Assembly (NCBI GenBank): GCA_902826115.1
Contig: CADEDO010000017.1
Span: forward strand, 1-48,772
Origin: an uncultured Nitrosomonas sp.
Lineage (GTDB): Bacteria > Pseudomonadota > Gammaproteobacteria > Burkholderiales > Nitrosomonadaceae
Length of the DNA stretch: 48,772 nt
Direction of reading: 5' to 3'
The translations under genes were made by a program, and so were the position numbers. Of this stretch, positions 10,040 through 18,892 are shown one piece after another (within the stretch, counting starts at the first letter, position 1; each line of letters opens with the position of its first letter). The notes below the pieces were generated by a model that saw only the letters and a program-made list of their open reading frames with translations, was not told the origin of the DNA and did no database searches.

Positions 10040-10615
10040 ATGCATTTTTTAAATCGACTATTCAGACCTCCTGATAACTTTTTAAAGCGAGGCGTTGGTC
10101 ATTGCTTATTGACTTTCTGGTTGAGTTTCGGTTTGCCCATTGCCCAGCCGGTGGCTATGGCTGACGATGCGCTTGAATATCAAGTCAAGGCGGCATTCAT
10201 ATATAACTTTATTGTCTTTACGCAATGGCCTGACAATACGAGTGAAACCATCCAACTGTGCGTTTATGGGGAAGATTATTTCGGGCACGAACTCGACAAG
10301 TTACACAATAGATCTGTCGGTAAGCGTCATATTCGAGTGGTGCGTATCCAAAGCGCCGAGAGGTTAGCTCAGTGTCAGGCAATATTCTTCTCAAAATCAG
10401 TGAGTAACAACCTATCAAGCACTTTGGTTGATTTGCAGGATAAATCAATTCTTACCCTGACGGATAGCCCCAATGCGATATCCCAAGGCATTGTCATTAA
10501 TATGAATGTCATCAATGAGAAGATCGTTTTTGAAATCAACTTGGCGGCAGCGCGCAAGTCGGGATTGGATATCAGTTCGAAATTATTGCAATTGGCGGTC
10601 AAAGTGCATCAATAG
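10040..10615 (+). CDS. YfiR/DUF4154 family periplasmic protein, copy 1
   Basis: This is a 191-aa exported protein. After an N-terminal hydrophobic segment the domain begins LEYQVKAAFIYNFIVFTQWP and ends RKSGLDISSKLLQLAVKVHQ, with the family's central ILTLTDSPNAISQGIVINM. YfiR proteins are periplasmic, and the Pseudomonas member restrains the diguanylate cyclase YfiN. Here no YfiN-like gene is adjacent; the partners are TonB receptors. ATG 10040 has GAGG 10 nt upstream; the in-frame GTG at 10034 is too close to that site. Confidence 0.88.
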   Translation: MHFLNRLFRPPDNFLKRGVGHCLLTFWLSFGLPIAQPVAMADDALEYQVKAAFIYNFIVFTQWPDNTSETIQLCVYGEDYFGHELDKLHNRSVGKRHIRVVRIQSAERLAQCQAIFFSKSVSNNLSSTLVDLQDKSILTLTDSPNAISQGIVINMNVINEKIVFEINLAAARKSGLDISSKLLQLAVKVHQ

Positions 10616-10930
10616 CGATTATACGATGCAGCGATCAGCGCTGTTGATCTCATCAGAATGGCAGGGTACATTACAATCGATAGGGAACTGACATTGAAAT
10701 CAGGTGGAATATCAGATCCTTCCTTGAAGGACTTAATTTTTGAGTGCAATTTGATACCGATTCATTACGCGCGAAGTCGCTTAGGTGACAAAGGAATCAG
10801 TTGACAATCATTGAACCTTCGAAGTGCATCTGGGTAAGATATGTTACCAATCTTTTTAAAAACAGAGATGATGTTCTTTTATGCATCAACAACGCATGTG
10901 CTCACTTTACTTTCTTAACATAAATAATCT
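10616..10930. other. Non-coding gap between the two receptor/YfiR units
   Basis: These 315 bp hold no supported gene. The AT-rich segment 10840-10930 presumably carries the promoter of the third receptor. No Fur box or clear terminator was seen. Confidence 0.5.
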
Positions 10931-13003
10931 GTGACTTCCGTGCATCGTCAGACCATACTATTCAATCTGAAGCGTTTAGCCTTCATTGTTTTGTGTTGCT
11001 TTGCTCATTCCCTGATGGCTGGGAATAAATCTATGACGAGTGAACAAATGGCTGGTAATCGATTCTTGGATCTCAGTATCGAAGAGTTGATGAAAATTGA
11101 AGTCACCTCGGCATCAAGGTATTCCCAAAAACTTTCTGAAGTTCCCTCCGCTATTTTTGTGATTTCCCAAGACGATATTCGCCGCTCCGGTGCAACCAGT
11201 ATTCCGGAAGCGTTACGTATGGCTCCTGGTGTCGAAGTGGCGCGATTGGGTACGGATAAATGGGCCATCAGTATCCGCGGGTTTAACGGTCGTTTTGCTG
11301 ACAAATTGCAAGTCATGATGGATGGCCGTAGCGTCTACAACCCGCTCTTTGCCGGCGTGCAATGGGAACAACAAGATACGTTGATGGAGGATATCGAACG
11401 CATCGAAGTGATTCGGGGCCCCAATGCAGCCGTGTGGGGTGCCAATGCCGTCAACGGTGTGATCAATATCATTACCAAAAAGGCGGCGGATACTCAGGGT
11501 ACTTTGCTTTCAGCCGGCGGTGGCAGTTTCGAGCAAGGTTTTGTTGGCGCCCGCTATGGCGGGAAAATTAATGAAGAAACCCCTTTTCGTGTGTACGCCA
11601 AAGGATTCACTCGAGATCATATGGGAACGATCTCGAGAGGGAACGCCAATGATGCCTGGCACAGCGCCAGGGGAGGATTTAGGCTGGATCATACGCGCGG
11701 TAGAGATGTGTTGACCGTGCAGGGAGATATTTTTTATAACGCGTTTGGTGATCAGTTAGACAAATCACTGCTGAGCACGCCTATTATTCAGGCCAATGCT
11801 GCGAGAGGGCATAATGAAGGCGGTAATATCCGCTTGCGTTGGGATCGGACTTATTCCAATCAGTCATCCATCATGCTGCAAACTTATTATGACCGGGTGG
11901 AATATCGTTTATTAACCAGTTCGATATTTAAAGCCGAGAGCTTTGACATTGATTTTCAACACCGCTTTCCCTTGTTTGAAAGACATGATCTGACTTGGGG
12001 GGCTAATTATCGCCTGTACCATAATAAAGTAACGGATACCGAAATTGCTTCGTTTAGTCCGCGCGAGCAAACGAATCATCTCGCGAGCGTGTACATTCGG
12101 GATGAAATTATGCTGATACCTGAGCATTTGCGTTTTACCTTAGGTTCGCGTTTTGATCACAATGATTTTACGGGCATGGAAATTCAGCCTAATGCGCGCT
12201 TAATGTGGACACCGAATGATAAGAATTCAATCTGGATGTCAGTCTCCCGTGCAGTGCGCACGCCTTCTCGAGCTGAGAACGATGTCTTATTGAATACCCG
12301 AACATTAAATGCGGTTCCTGGCATATCTGCTTTGTTGCCATTTCCGGCATTGGCTCAATTAGCGGGTTCGTCCAGCTTTAATTCTGAAAAGCTGATTGCT
12401 TACGAACTGGGATATCGTCATCAGTTTTCTTCGCAAGCTTCCGTGGATATCGCTGCTTTTTACAATGATTATAGTCAGTTGCGTGATTTGTCGCTGGGAT
12501 TGCCGTCTTTTCATGCCATTTCTCCGTTCTATTTGTTATTACCTATCGGGTTAAATAACAAAGCCTCGGGACATACGCACGGTGTCGAAACTTCCATTGA
12601 CTGGCGGCCTCACGAAAGATGGCGTCTGCAGGGTAATTACAGTTATATTGATATGCATATCCATTCTGATTCTGTACTCAGGCAAATAGATCCTACGACA
12701 GGCAGTGCCGACAAGGTGAGCCCACAGCATCAAATCTCGTTGCGCTCAAACTATGATTTGTCGGAGAGATTGCAATTCAATCTGTGGCTGCGCTATGTCA
12801 GCAAAGTTGATTTCTACCATATTCCAAGTTACGTTACGATGGATACCAAGCTGACGTTCAAACCTCAGAAAAATGTCGAGTTATTTTTGGTTGGTCAGAA
12901 TCTATTGAGTCAGAATCATCGGGAATTTGTTTCTGATTTTATTCCGTCATTGCCCACATCCATACCGCGTGGTATCTACGTTGGCGCTGAATGGCGTTTT
13001 TAG
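10931..13003 (+). CDS. TonB-dependent outer-membrane receptor, paralog 3
   Basis: This is a 690-aa receptor very close to paralog 1 in the signal peptide, plug and much of the barrel (SIEELMKIEVTSASRYSQ, VISQDDIRRSGATSIPEALR, IEVIRGPNAAVWGANAVNG, terminal EWRF). Only a GTG start is available upstream of the signal peptide, and it lines up with the GTG of paralog 1. The most divergent stretches among the three are barrel segments likely to be surface loops, consistent with different ligands. A YfiR copy follows after a 533-bp gap rather than immediately. Confidence 0.9.
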   Translation: MTSVHRQTILFNLKRLAFIVLCCFAHSLMAGNKSMTSEQMAGNRFLDLSIEELMKIEVTSASRYSQKLSEVPSAIFVISQDDIRRSGATSIPEALRMAPGVEVARLGTDKWAISIRGFNGRFADKLQVMMDGRSVYNPLFAGVQWEQQDTLMEDIERIEVIRGPNAAVWGANAVNGVINIITKKAADTQGTLLSAGGGSFEQGFVGARYGGKINEETPFRVYAKGFTRDHMGTISRGNANDAWHSARGGFRLDHTRGRDVLTVQGDIFYNAFGDQLDKSLLSTPIIQANAARGHNEGGNIRLRWDRTYSNQSSIMLQTYYDRVEYRLLTSSIFKAESFDIDFQHRFPLFERHDLTWGANYRLYHNKVTDTEIASFSPREQTNHLASVYIRDEIMLIPEHLRFTLGSRFDHNDFTGMEIQPNARLMWTPNDKNSIWMSVSRAVRTPSRAENDVLLNTRTLNAVPGISALLPFPALAQLAGSSSFNSEKLIAYELGYRHQFSSQASVDIAAFYNDYSQLRDLSLGLPSFHAISPFYLLLPIGLNNKASGHTHGVETSIDWRPHERWRLQGNYSYIDMHIHSDSVLRQIDPTTGSADKVSPQHQISLRSNYDLSERLQFNLWLRYVSKVDFYHIPSYVTMDTKLTFKPQKNVELFLVGQNLLSQNHREFVSDFIPSLPTSIPRGIYVGAEWRF

Positions 13004-13536
13004 TTGGAATTCCGTCTGCAGATGCCTTGCTGGATGCCGAGCGTGCAAGTATGGTTCTAGTCTATTGTTTAAAACAACAAGTAACAAGTGGTGATAGATC
13101 GACGCGGCGTTTACTCTGCAATATTTTTCGGTGTACTATCGAGCAACATGATAGCCAATGTAGGCAGGAATCGGATGGTCTAAAAACTTTTTCCTTTGCT
13201 AAATAAGTCCACTTTCATCCGGGAGAACGATGACTGCTTGTATTACAATGAAGTGCCCGATACTAGTTTCGTGAAATTCTCTCCTCGCGATCAGAGCAAT
13301 TACCTGATCATTATTTTTCCGAAATCGAATACGACCAATGGTCGTTGGCTTTTGTCTTCGCCTTACCTGCGCTAAATATCTGAGTTGTTATTCTGGAATA
13401 TATTGGCAGTGACATGATAATGACAATACTGATACAGAGATCAATAATAAAAATTGCAATGCTCCTCGCTGACCAGATTCAGTTTGATCTTACCGATACA
13501 GAAGCAGAATGTTGCTTTTGATGAGGGTATGTGGGC
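13004..13536. other. Non-coding gap before the second YfiR gene
   Basis: A weak reading frame (12991-13206) is not family-like and overlaps the receptor's end. A small hairpin ACGACC/GGTCGT sits at 13331-13345, followed by TTTT three to six bases later, and could be a weak terminator. An unrelated promoter for the YfiR gene probably lies near 13400-13500. The spacer is far longer than the 15 bp at the first receptor/YfiR junction. Confidence 0.4.
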
Positions 13537-14112
13537 ATGCACTTATTTGAACAATTGTTGAGATCGTCTGATAGATGCTTAAAGCAAGGGCTATGTAATC
13601 ATTTGCTGGTTTTATGTTTGATTTTTTGCTTGCCGAATTTCCAGTCGATCGCTGTAGCTGAAGATATGCTTGAGTATCAAGTAAAAGCCGCATTTATTTA
13701 TAACTTTATTGCTTTTACACAGTGGCCTGACAACATTGATGAAACCATTAATCTATGCATTTATGGGAAAGATTACTTTGGTGGTGAGATCGATAAATTA
13801 CAAAGCAGAGCGGTTAATAAACGTCACATTAAGATAGTACGTGTTAATGATCTGAAAGAGTTGGCGCGGTGTCAGGCAATATTCTTCTCTAAATCAATTA
13901 ATAACCATCTGTCAACCATTCTAGGCGATCTGCAGAATAGGCCTATTCTTACACTTGCCGACAACCCCCATGCCCTTTCCGAAGGTATTGTAATCAATAT
14001 GAATTTAAGCAATGAAAAAATTGTTTTTGAAATCAATTTGGGAGCAGCGCGCAAGTCAGGACTGGATATCAGCTCGAAATTACTGCAATTGGCTGTCAAA
14101 GTGCATCAATAG
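13537..14112 (+). CDS. YfiR/DUF4154 family periplasmic protein, copy 2
   Basis: This 191-aa protein is the same length as copy 1 and near-identical over long runs (LEYQVKAAFIYNFIAFTQWP; RKSGLDISSKLLQLAVKVHQ), with an N-terminal export signal. ATG 13537 has GAGGG 9 nt upstream; the GTG at 13531 is too close to it. Two cysteines (in NLCIYG and ARCQAIFF) are conserved with copy 1. In the Pseudomonas protein disulphides control stability, so redox control is possible here. Role by family: a periplasmic regulator, partner unknown. Confidence 0.88.
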   Translation: MHLFEQLLRSSDRCLKQGLCNHLLVLCLIFCLPNFQSIAVAEDMLEYQVKAAFIYNFIAFTQWPDNIDETINLCIYGKDYFGGEIDKLQSRAVNKRHIKIVRVNDLKELARCQAIFFSKSINNHLSTILGDLQNRPILTLADNPHALSEGIVINMNLSNEKIVFEINLGAARKSGLDISSKLLQLAVKVHQ

Positions 14113-14451
14113 CTGTCCTTCCATGGAGACGGCATCGCCCAGTAAGACAATCACCCTACCTAAAATTGAACTGAAATGATTGTTAATTTCTATTCTGATC
14201 AATGTGAAGTTTGTTCAGTCTCTATTGCTTGCTATCAGCACCTGTGTGTATTTCAGAGGGGCCTAGTTAATCAGAAACATAAAACAATCGTTTCCTGCAA
14301 ATAATTGTACACAAGAAATCCCACGTTTTTACCTGCTAAATCTTTAAATCCAGTTTGTATGATTCAAGGATAATATTTGTTGTTTTTTTGTATAGATAGA
14401 TCATTCCATCTTTTTAAACATCAATTTACTCATCAATTGGAGATTTTAGAT
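14113..14451. other. Non-coding gap
   Basis: These 339 AT-rich bases hold no supported gene. The upstream leader of the next protein includes an in-frame stretch from 14377, but it has no ribosome-binding site and its translation is polar and unlike a signal peptide. Confidence 0.5.
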
Positions 14452-15333
14452 ATGTTGCATCATATGAAACGGTTAATTTTATCTGGATGTGTATTTGTGT
14501 TGCTATGTCATAGTTATTCAATTCGCGCTGACACAGGTGGTGATACTGAAAAAATACTTAACTGGGCTGAAAATACTTATCCGCAGTTTTTTTCAGGTCA
14601 TCAAGCTACTCAGAATATAGAACCTTGGTTATACCGACATTATCCAGAGTCTGGAATATATGTGGGTGTTAACAAAAATGATAATGGTGTTTATCTCCTT
14701 GGAGGAATTTGGGGTGATCGTCCAACCTATATCGATACGCTTGCCAATCTTATTGCTCATATTGACAGTTTGGGAGGGAATGGAAGTGTAGCAGCTTGTG
14801 ATACCTCTAAAATACCTGCGGGGATTACGTATAGTCAAAGTGGCAATGTTGTTACTGTCACTTCCGGTGGTCAGTGTGTATCTGCACCGGATCTTGCTAA
14901 CACTAATCTTTGTAGTGTGCCGCGACAAACGACCGCAAGTGGTGTTTCCTTGCTTGGAAGCAATACTGTAACCAGCTCAAGATTAGAAGGTTTATCAATC
15001 AATATCCCGGGATTGCCCGATCCTATTAAGGGTATTGTCGATGCTTCAGCAAATGTTAAGCATTGCACTATTAATGTTGCGGCTGACACGGCTAACTTGA
15101 TTGTAAACTCTGATCTTTGTTTTGATATCACAACAGCCCTTACAAATTTATTGGCAGGTTTCCCTGTCGATGGAATCGCGCTGACACCTCCGGTGAAATA
15201 TTACACAGCGGGGACTTATACAAGTAATATCGTGGATGATTGTTTTGCGACGGATGCTACGACAGTCAGTGATGCTTTTACTGGAGAAATTTGGGTCAGG
15301 CAGAATGGTGAGTATGTCAAAATTGGCGGTTAA
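14452..15333 (+). CDS. Secreted protein of unknown function with an NWAE..YPQFF domain
   Basis: This is a 293-aa exported protein. The signal peptide (LILSGCVFVLLCHSYSIRA) is followed at roughly residues 35-105 by a small domain with ILNWAENTYPQFFSG, WLYRHYPESGIYVGVN and VYLLGGIWGD. From memory, this module occurs at the N-terminus of assorted secreted proteobacterial proteins and has no assigned function. The rest (about 190 residues) is Thr/Ser-rich, predicted beta, with several cysteines (CDTSK, GGQCV, NLCSV, KHCTI, DLCFD, DDCFA) that may form disulphides. GGAG 9 nt upstream supports ATG 14452 over the upstream TTG. It appears monocistronic. Confidence 0.7.
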   Translation: MLHHMKRLILSGCVFVLLCHSYSIRADTGGDTEKILNWAENTYPQFFSGHQATQNIEPWLYRHYPESGIYVGVNKNDNGVYLLGGIWGDRPTYIDTLANLIAHIDSLGGNGSVAACDTSKIPAGITYSQSGNVVTVTSGGQCVSAPDLANTNLCSVPRQTTASGVSLLGSNTVTSSRLEGLSINIPGLPDPIKGIVDASANVKHCTINVAADTANLIVNSDLCFDITTALTNLLAGFPVDGIALTPPVKYYTAGTYTSNIVDDCFATDATTVSDAFTGEIWVRQNGEYVKIGG

Positions 15334-15702
15334 GTGCTCAATTCAAAACAGGAAGAGGCGTCGGTAATATTCTAATCATTAGATAAAAGAGAGCATTAAT
15401 CAGTTTAGTTCAAGAACCGGATAAGTGTGCATGAAGATGAAATCTATAGAAAGTAGGATTGTGACAAATAATCTTACCCTACCAAGTAGAGTAAATGGAG
15501 AAGGCTTGGAAGTGTTTGTTAATCAATCAGAATTAATGGTTTGAGTGCGATTCTATACAGAAGGTCAAGCTAATAGTTGTAATAATGCTACTTTTAATAA
15601 GAAACTAAACGGTTTTAATGCTCCTGAGTTTCTTATATTTTAAGAAGGAATACTCTATCAGACTTGACCTCAGTACAATTCTTCTTTAACTGACTTTATG
15701 TC
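15334..15702. other. Non-coding gap between convergent genes
   Basis: These 369 bp hold only a 37-codon ATG frame at 15431-15544, without a ribosome-binding site or recognisable family. The region is AT-rich. No clear hairpin terminator serves either flanking gene. Confidence 0.4.
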
Positions 15703-15924
15703 TTATTTTTTAGGATTCTTAATTTTGGCAGGACAGGTAACCATTTCGCCATCTGTACGATCCTTGATTTTATCGCCAGCTTTTTTGCCTTCACATGCTA
15801 TTTTGTTCAAGATATCTTGAGCAGACACGAATGGTAATGCAGATTCTAAGTTGCCACTAGCCATAGTAACAGAAGAACCGAATAAAAAGACTGAAGCAAA
15901 AGCTGCAATAAGAAATTTGTTCAT
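15703..15924 (-). CDS. Small exported protein, function unknown
   Basis: This is a 73-aa protein with a clear signal peptide (MNKFLIAAFASVFLFGSSVTMA, cleavage likely before SGN), leaving about 50 residues. The mature part is lysine-rich at its end and has two cysteines (KIACEGK, VTCPAK) that could pair or bind a ligand. AGGAG lies 6 nt before the ATG, so translation is well supported despite the small size. No family was recognised. It is likely monocistronic. Confidence 0.72.
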   Translation of the reverse strand: MNKFLIAAFASVFLFGSSVTMASGNLESALPFVSAQDILNKIACEGKKAGDKIKDRTDGEMVTCPAKIKNPKK

Positions 15925-16240
15925 TTTTAACTCCTATATTATATTTTGTGAAGGAAGCCAATTTTAACGCATCTGACTGTCCAAATATGAATTTATCACA
16001 ATCATAAATGTCATGGCCATTTCTTTTTAAAATCTTGTGATTTGAAAAGGTAAACTATAACATTATTGAGTACTGATCAGGAAAATTTAAAGAGTGATTG
16101 TGTCATTTGATATCTGACTAGAATATTTTTTGATAGCACAGATGGCTGAACAGTTTTACGAATAATGGATTACATATGCTTAGTCTTTATTCGATACTTT
16201 TTAAGATGCTTACGATCGTATCGCGAATGTTGGAATAAAG
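15925..16240. other. Non-coding gap upstream of the small exported protein
   Basis: These 316 very AT-rich bases lie between two minus-strand genes. They should hold the promoter of the small exported protein; no single -35/-10 pair stands out. No gene is seen. Confidence 0.4.
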
Positions 16241-16609
16241 CTAAATCAATACTGCGGCAGCAACGCGGCGTCCTTCCTCAACTAAGATGTTATAAGTACG
16301 ACAACATGCCTTTGTATCCATAATTTCGATCCCAATGTTTTTTTTTGTTAATTGACTCAACAAAGAATGGTCTGGAAACTGGTGACGAGAGCCTGTTCCT
16401 AAGATTATGATTTCAGGTGTTCGTTGTATCAGACTATCGAAATGCTGCATTTCCAATTGTGCGACGGATGTAACGGGCCAGTTCTCAAGTAATTGATCAG
16501 GAAATATAATGAGGCTTTTTTCATGGCGAATCTGATTAATTAATACATATCCATCGCCATAGCCTGTAAAGATATTTTGATGAGCAAAATTTGCTAGATG
16601 TAATTTCAA
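16241..16609 (-). CDS. Mth938-like (DUF498) domain protein
   Basis: This 122-aa protein matches the DUF498/NDUFAF3-like fold, with the family segments SLIIFPDQLLENWPV, EIIILGTGSRHQFP and GIEIMDTKACCRTYNILVEEGRRVAAA. The human relative NDUFAF3 assists complex I assembly; the bacterial role is unresolved. The start is a TTG with GGAG 7 nt upstream. The acyl carrier protein gene lies 164 bp upstream on the same strand. Confidence 0.85.
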   Translation of the reverse strand: MKLHLANFAHQNIFTGYGDGYVLINQIRHEKSLIIFPDQLLENWPVTSVAQLEMQHFDSLIQRTPEIIILGTGSRHQFPDHSLLSQLTKKNIGIEIMDTKACCRTYNILVEEGRRVAAAVLI

Positions 16610-16773
16610 CGATCTACTCCATATTTCTTGAATTTAATAACAGTGATTATGCATTATCCAATTCAAAATACAATCAGGCCTACATGTATGTTGAAGGCTT
16701 ACGTCATTTTGGAATGCTCAATTGCTCCAGAAAATCTGATGAAGTATTCTTAATCAAGTAGGTTGTTGATGCA

Positions 16774-17046
16774 TTAATTGCGGCTATCATAATTTTTATT
16801 AGCTATTTTCTTTTCTACAAAATTAACTAAGGTTCCCAAAGTTTCAAATGTCTTGGCGCTGATTTCGTCGTCATGAATTGAGAGGGAGAAATTTTTCTCG
16901 AGAGCCAAAATAATAGTGACTACTGCAACTGAGTCGAGTTCAGGGATATTTCCCAACAGAAAGGTATCTGGTGTCATGGAATCAAATCGTTCACCAGAGC
17001 CTAATATGTCAGACAGAATTCTTTTTATTTCAATGGTATGGTCCAT
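16774..17046 (-). CDS. Acyl carrier protein
   Basis: This is a 90-aa small acidic carrier protein. The phosphopantetheine attachment serine lies in ELDSVAVV, at about residue 37, with the usual four-helix pattern (LLGNIPELDSVAVVTIILALEKNFSL). It differs from housekeeping AcpP, whose motif is DSLD, and resembles accessory carrier proteins used in specialised acyl, exopolysaccharide or polyketide pathways. No ketosynthase or acyltransferase gene is in the window, so its partners must be elsewhere. Confidence 0.85.
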   Translation of the reverse strand: MDHTIEIKRILSDILGSGERFDSMTPDTFLLGNIPELDSVAVVTIILALEKNFSLSIHDDEISAKTFETLGTLVNFVEKKIANKNYDSRN

Positions 17047-17136
17047 TTCCTAATTGTAAGTAAGCTTTTTTCTTGAAAAATTGATTAGACTCGTTATTAT
17101 AAATCAAAGAGTGATGAACGCTTTGTTTGCTTTTGA

Positions 17137-17871
17137 TTAGGGTTGTATTTCGACAATGGCATTCATGCGTGCAAGTCCACTAATAATTTTTCCTGATTTA
17201 TTGCGCACTTGTACAACTTGACCTTCAGCAGCATCTGCCAAAGCTTGTCCTTCCGAACTGATGCTAAATCCACGTCCCTGAATCACTAGACTAACCTTCT
17301 GACCACGCAAAATGACATGAGGCGCACGTAGCATTTGCGAGCGAAGTGGTTGCCCCGCAGTCAGATTGCTAGTGGCGACTTTGCCGATCACTTGTTTTGC
17401 ATCCGTAAAGATTCCATCGGGCATTTGTGTCAGATTCACAATTTGTGGTGCTATATCCTCATCAACAAGTGCTTTTCCACTGGATACTGGTCGTGCTATA
17501 TGCAATACACTGGCCATTACATTAATTTCGGCTTGAACATAGAGTGTCCAAGTTGCCAATTGGCTATTGCAACGAACGCCGATGGAAGTTTTTCCCCACA
17601 ATCGACCACCGGTTGGGACAAAGGCCTCTAGTTCAGGGCATTGGGGCAAGTTATGCCGCTGATCAATTTTGTCGACATTAGCAATGATCTGCCCTGGAAG
17701 GGTGGCAGTATTTCGGTAAATAAAATCTTCCACAGTTTTTTTGATCAATGAAATATCTTGATACTGATTGACAGGCTCCTGCTGTGATGCAAACAAAGAC
17801 AAGGAAAATGTTATCAGCGCTGACAGACTGGAGATTAATACCACGCGATGTACCATAAGTGATTTGACCAT
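17137..17871 (-). CDS. flgA: FlgA, periplasmic chaperone for flagellar P-ring assembly
   Basis: This 244-aa exported protein helps FlgI assemble into the P ring around the rod. It has an N-terminal hydrophobic signal (VVLISSLSALITFSLSLFAS), a middle domain and a C-terminal SAF domain (VSSGKALVDEDI, GQKVSLVIQGRGFSISSEGQ, VRNKSGKIISGLA). It is divergent from flgB across a 194-bp spacer, the usual arrangement. An ATG at 17856 would give a tighter signal peptide. flgM and flgN do not follow as they often do in relatives; an acyl carrier protein gene follows instead. Confidence 0.94.
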   Translation of the reverse strand: MVKSLMVHRVVLISSLSALITFSLSLFASQQEPVNQYQDISLIKKTVEDFIYRNTATLPGQIIANVDKIDQRHNLPQCPELEAFVPTGGRLWGKTSIGVRCNSQLATWTLYVQAEINVMASVLHIARPVSSGKALVDEDIAPQIVNLTQMPDGIFTDAKQVIGKVATSNLTAGQPLRSQMLRAPHVILRGQKVSLVIQGRGFSISSEGQALADAAEGQVVQVRNKSGKIISGLARMNAIVEIQP

Positions 17872-18008
17872 TAGTTTTTTGCCGCTCCCGGCAATTATTG
17901 CCGTTCAATAATTATCTTAAGCAAATTGTAGAGGATTTACTTTTAAAGATAACCTCTCTTTCAAGTCTTTTTCGTAAGCTCATTGGCTAATTAATCCAAT
18001 TATCATAC

Positions 18009-18025
18009 TTGGCATACTAAATGCT
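18009..18025 (+). promoter_or_regulatory. Sigma-54-like -24/-12 promoter before flgB
   Basis: TTGGCATACTAAATGCT has the invariant GG (18011-18012) and GC (18023-18024) separated by exactly 10 bp, as sigma-54 promoters require, within a good -24 context (TTGGCA). The start would fall near 18036, about 30 nt ahead of the flgB ATG. Flagellar rod/hook operons are sigma-54 dependent in several proteobacteria. No enhancer site was identified. Confidence 0.45.
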
Positions 18026-18065
18026 AGTAGAAAGATTGAAAGACATATTAATTAGGATTCTTACA

Positions 18066-18476
18066 ATGATTAACAAACTTGATAAAGAACTCAATTTTCA
18101 CCATCAAGCTTTAAGTTTGCGAGCTGCAAGACAAGAGTTACTTTCCAGCAATGTAGCTAATGCAGATACTCCTAATTTTAAAGCAAAAGATATTGACTTC
18201 GCTAGTGTACTACGTGACAGGCTTTCGCTAACTACCAATATCAACAAAACTGGTTTAATAACGACATCTTCTAGGCATATTAATACTTCTAACGTTGGTC
18301 CTCTGGGAGACGATCTGTTATACCGCGTTCCTTTGCAGCCCAGTGCAGATGGCAACACAGTAGATATGGATATGGAGCGTACTCGCTTTGCTGATAATTC
18401 TGTTAAATACGATGCAAGCATAACCTTTATTAATAATGAATTCAGAAACATTGCATTAGCAATGCAGGAGAGATAG
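18066..18476 (+). CDS. flgB: FlgB, flagellar proximal rod protein
   Basis: This 136-aa rod component is secreted through the flagellar type III apparatus. It has the Flg_bb_rod motif SNVANADTPNFKAKDIDF near the N-terminus and the C-terminal amphipathic helix needed for packing (INNEFRNIALAMQER). ATG 18066 was chosen because AGGA precedes it at the proper distance; an upstream in-frame ATG (18021) lies inside the predicted promoter. It is the first gene of flgBCDEFGHIJ and is followed 3 bp later by flgC. Confidence 0.95.
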   Translation: MINKLDKELNFHHQALSLRAARQELLSSNVANADTPNFKAKDIDFASVLRDRLSLTTNINKTGLITTSSRHINTSNVGPLGDDLLYRVPLQPSADGNTVDMDMERTRFADNSVKYDASITFINNEFRNIALAMQER

Positions 18477-18479
18477 ATA

Positions 18480-18884
18480 ATGTCTTTATTCAATGTATTC
18501 GATATAGCAAGTTCGGCAATGTCTGCGCAATCACAGCGCTTGAATGTTGTCGCCAGTAATCTTTCAAATGCGGATAGTGTAACCAGTTCAACCGGTGAAC
18601 CTTATCGTGGCCGCCAGGTGGTTTTTAGTACATTGCAAGCCGCAGCTAATGGGGCAAGCGGAGTTAAGGTGGCGGGTATTGTTCACGATGCCTCACCGAT
18701 GAGACAAGTGTTCGAACCTAAGCATCCACTGTCAGACAAGAATGGATATGTAACGATGCCCAATGTCAATGTGGTTGATGAAATGGTCAATATGATGTCT
18801 GCATCACGCTCATACCAGAATAGTGTTGACATGATGAATACCACTAAATCGCTATTACAAAAAACACTGACTATCGGTCAATAA
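18480..18884 (+). CDS. flgC: FlgC, flagellar proximal rod protein
   Basis: This 134-aa protein has the rod N-terminal motif ASNLSNADSVTSSTGEPYRG and the FlgC signature PNVNVVDEMVNMMSASRSYQ, with the C-terminal coiled segment after it. It stacks with FlgB and FlgF in the proximal rod. Its ATG is 3 bp after the flgB stop, indicating translational coupling. Confidence 0.96.
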   Translation: MSLFNVFDIASSAMSAQSQRLNVVASNLSNADSVTSSTGEPYRGRQVVFSTLQAAANGASGVKVAGIVHDASPMRQVFEPKHPLSDKNGYVTMPNVNVVDEMVNMMSASRSYQNSVDMMNTTKSLLQKTLTIGQ

Positions 18885-18892
18885 AGGAGTTC

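Noticed and set aside
12991..13206. Plus-strand 71-codon frame after receptor paralog 3
   Set aside because: It overlaps the receptor's end in another frame and its translation looks random.
15431..15544. 37-codon ATG frame
   Set aside because: No ribosome-binding site, no signal peptide and no family likeness; left as non-coding.
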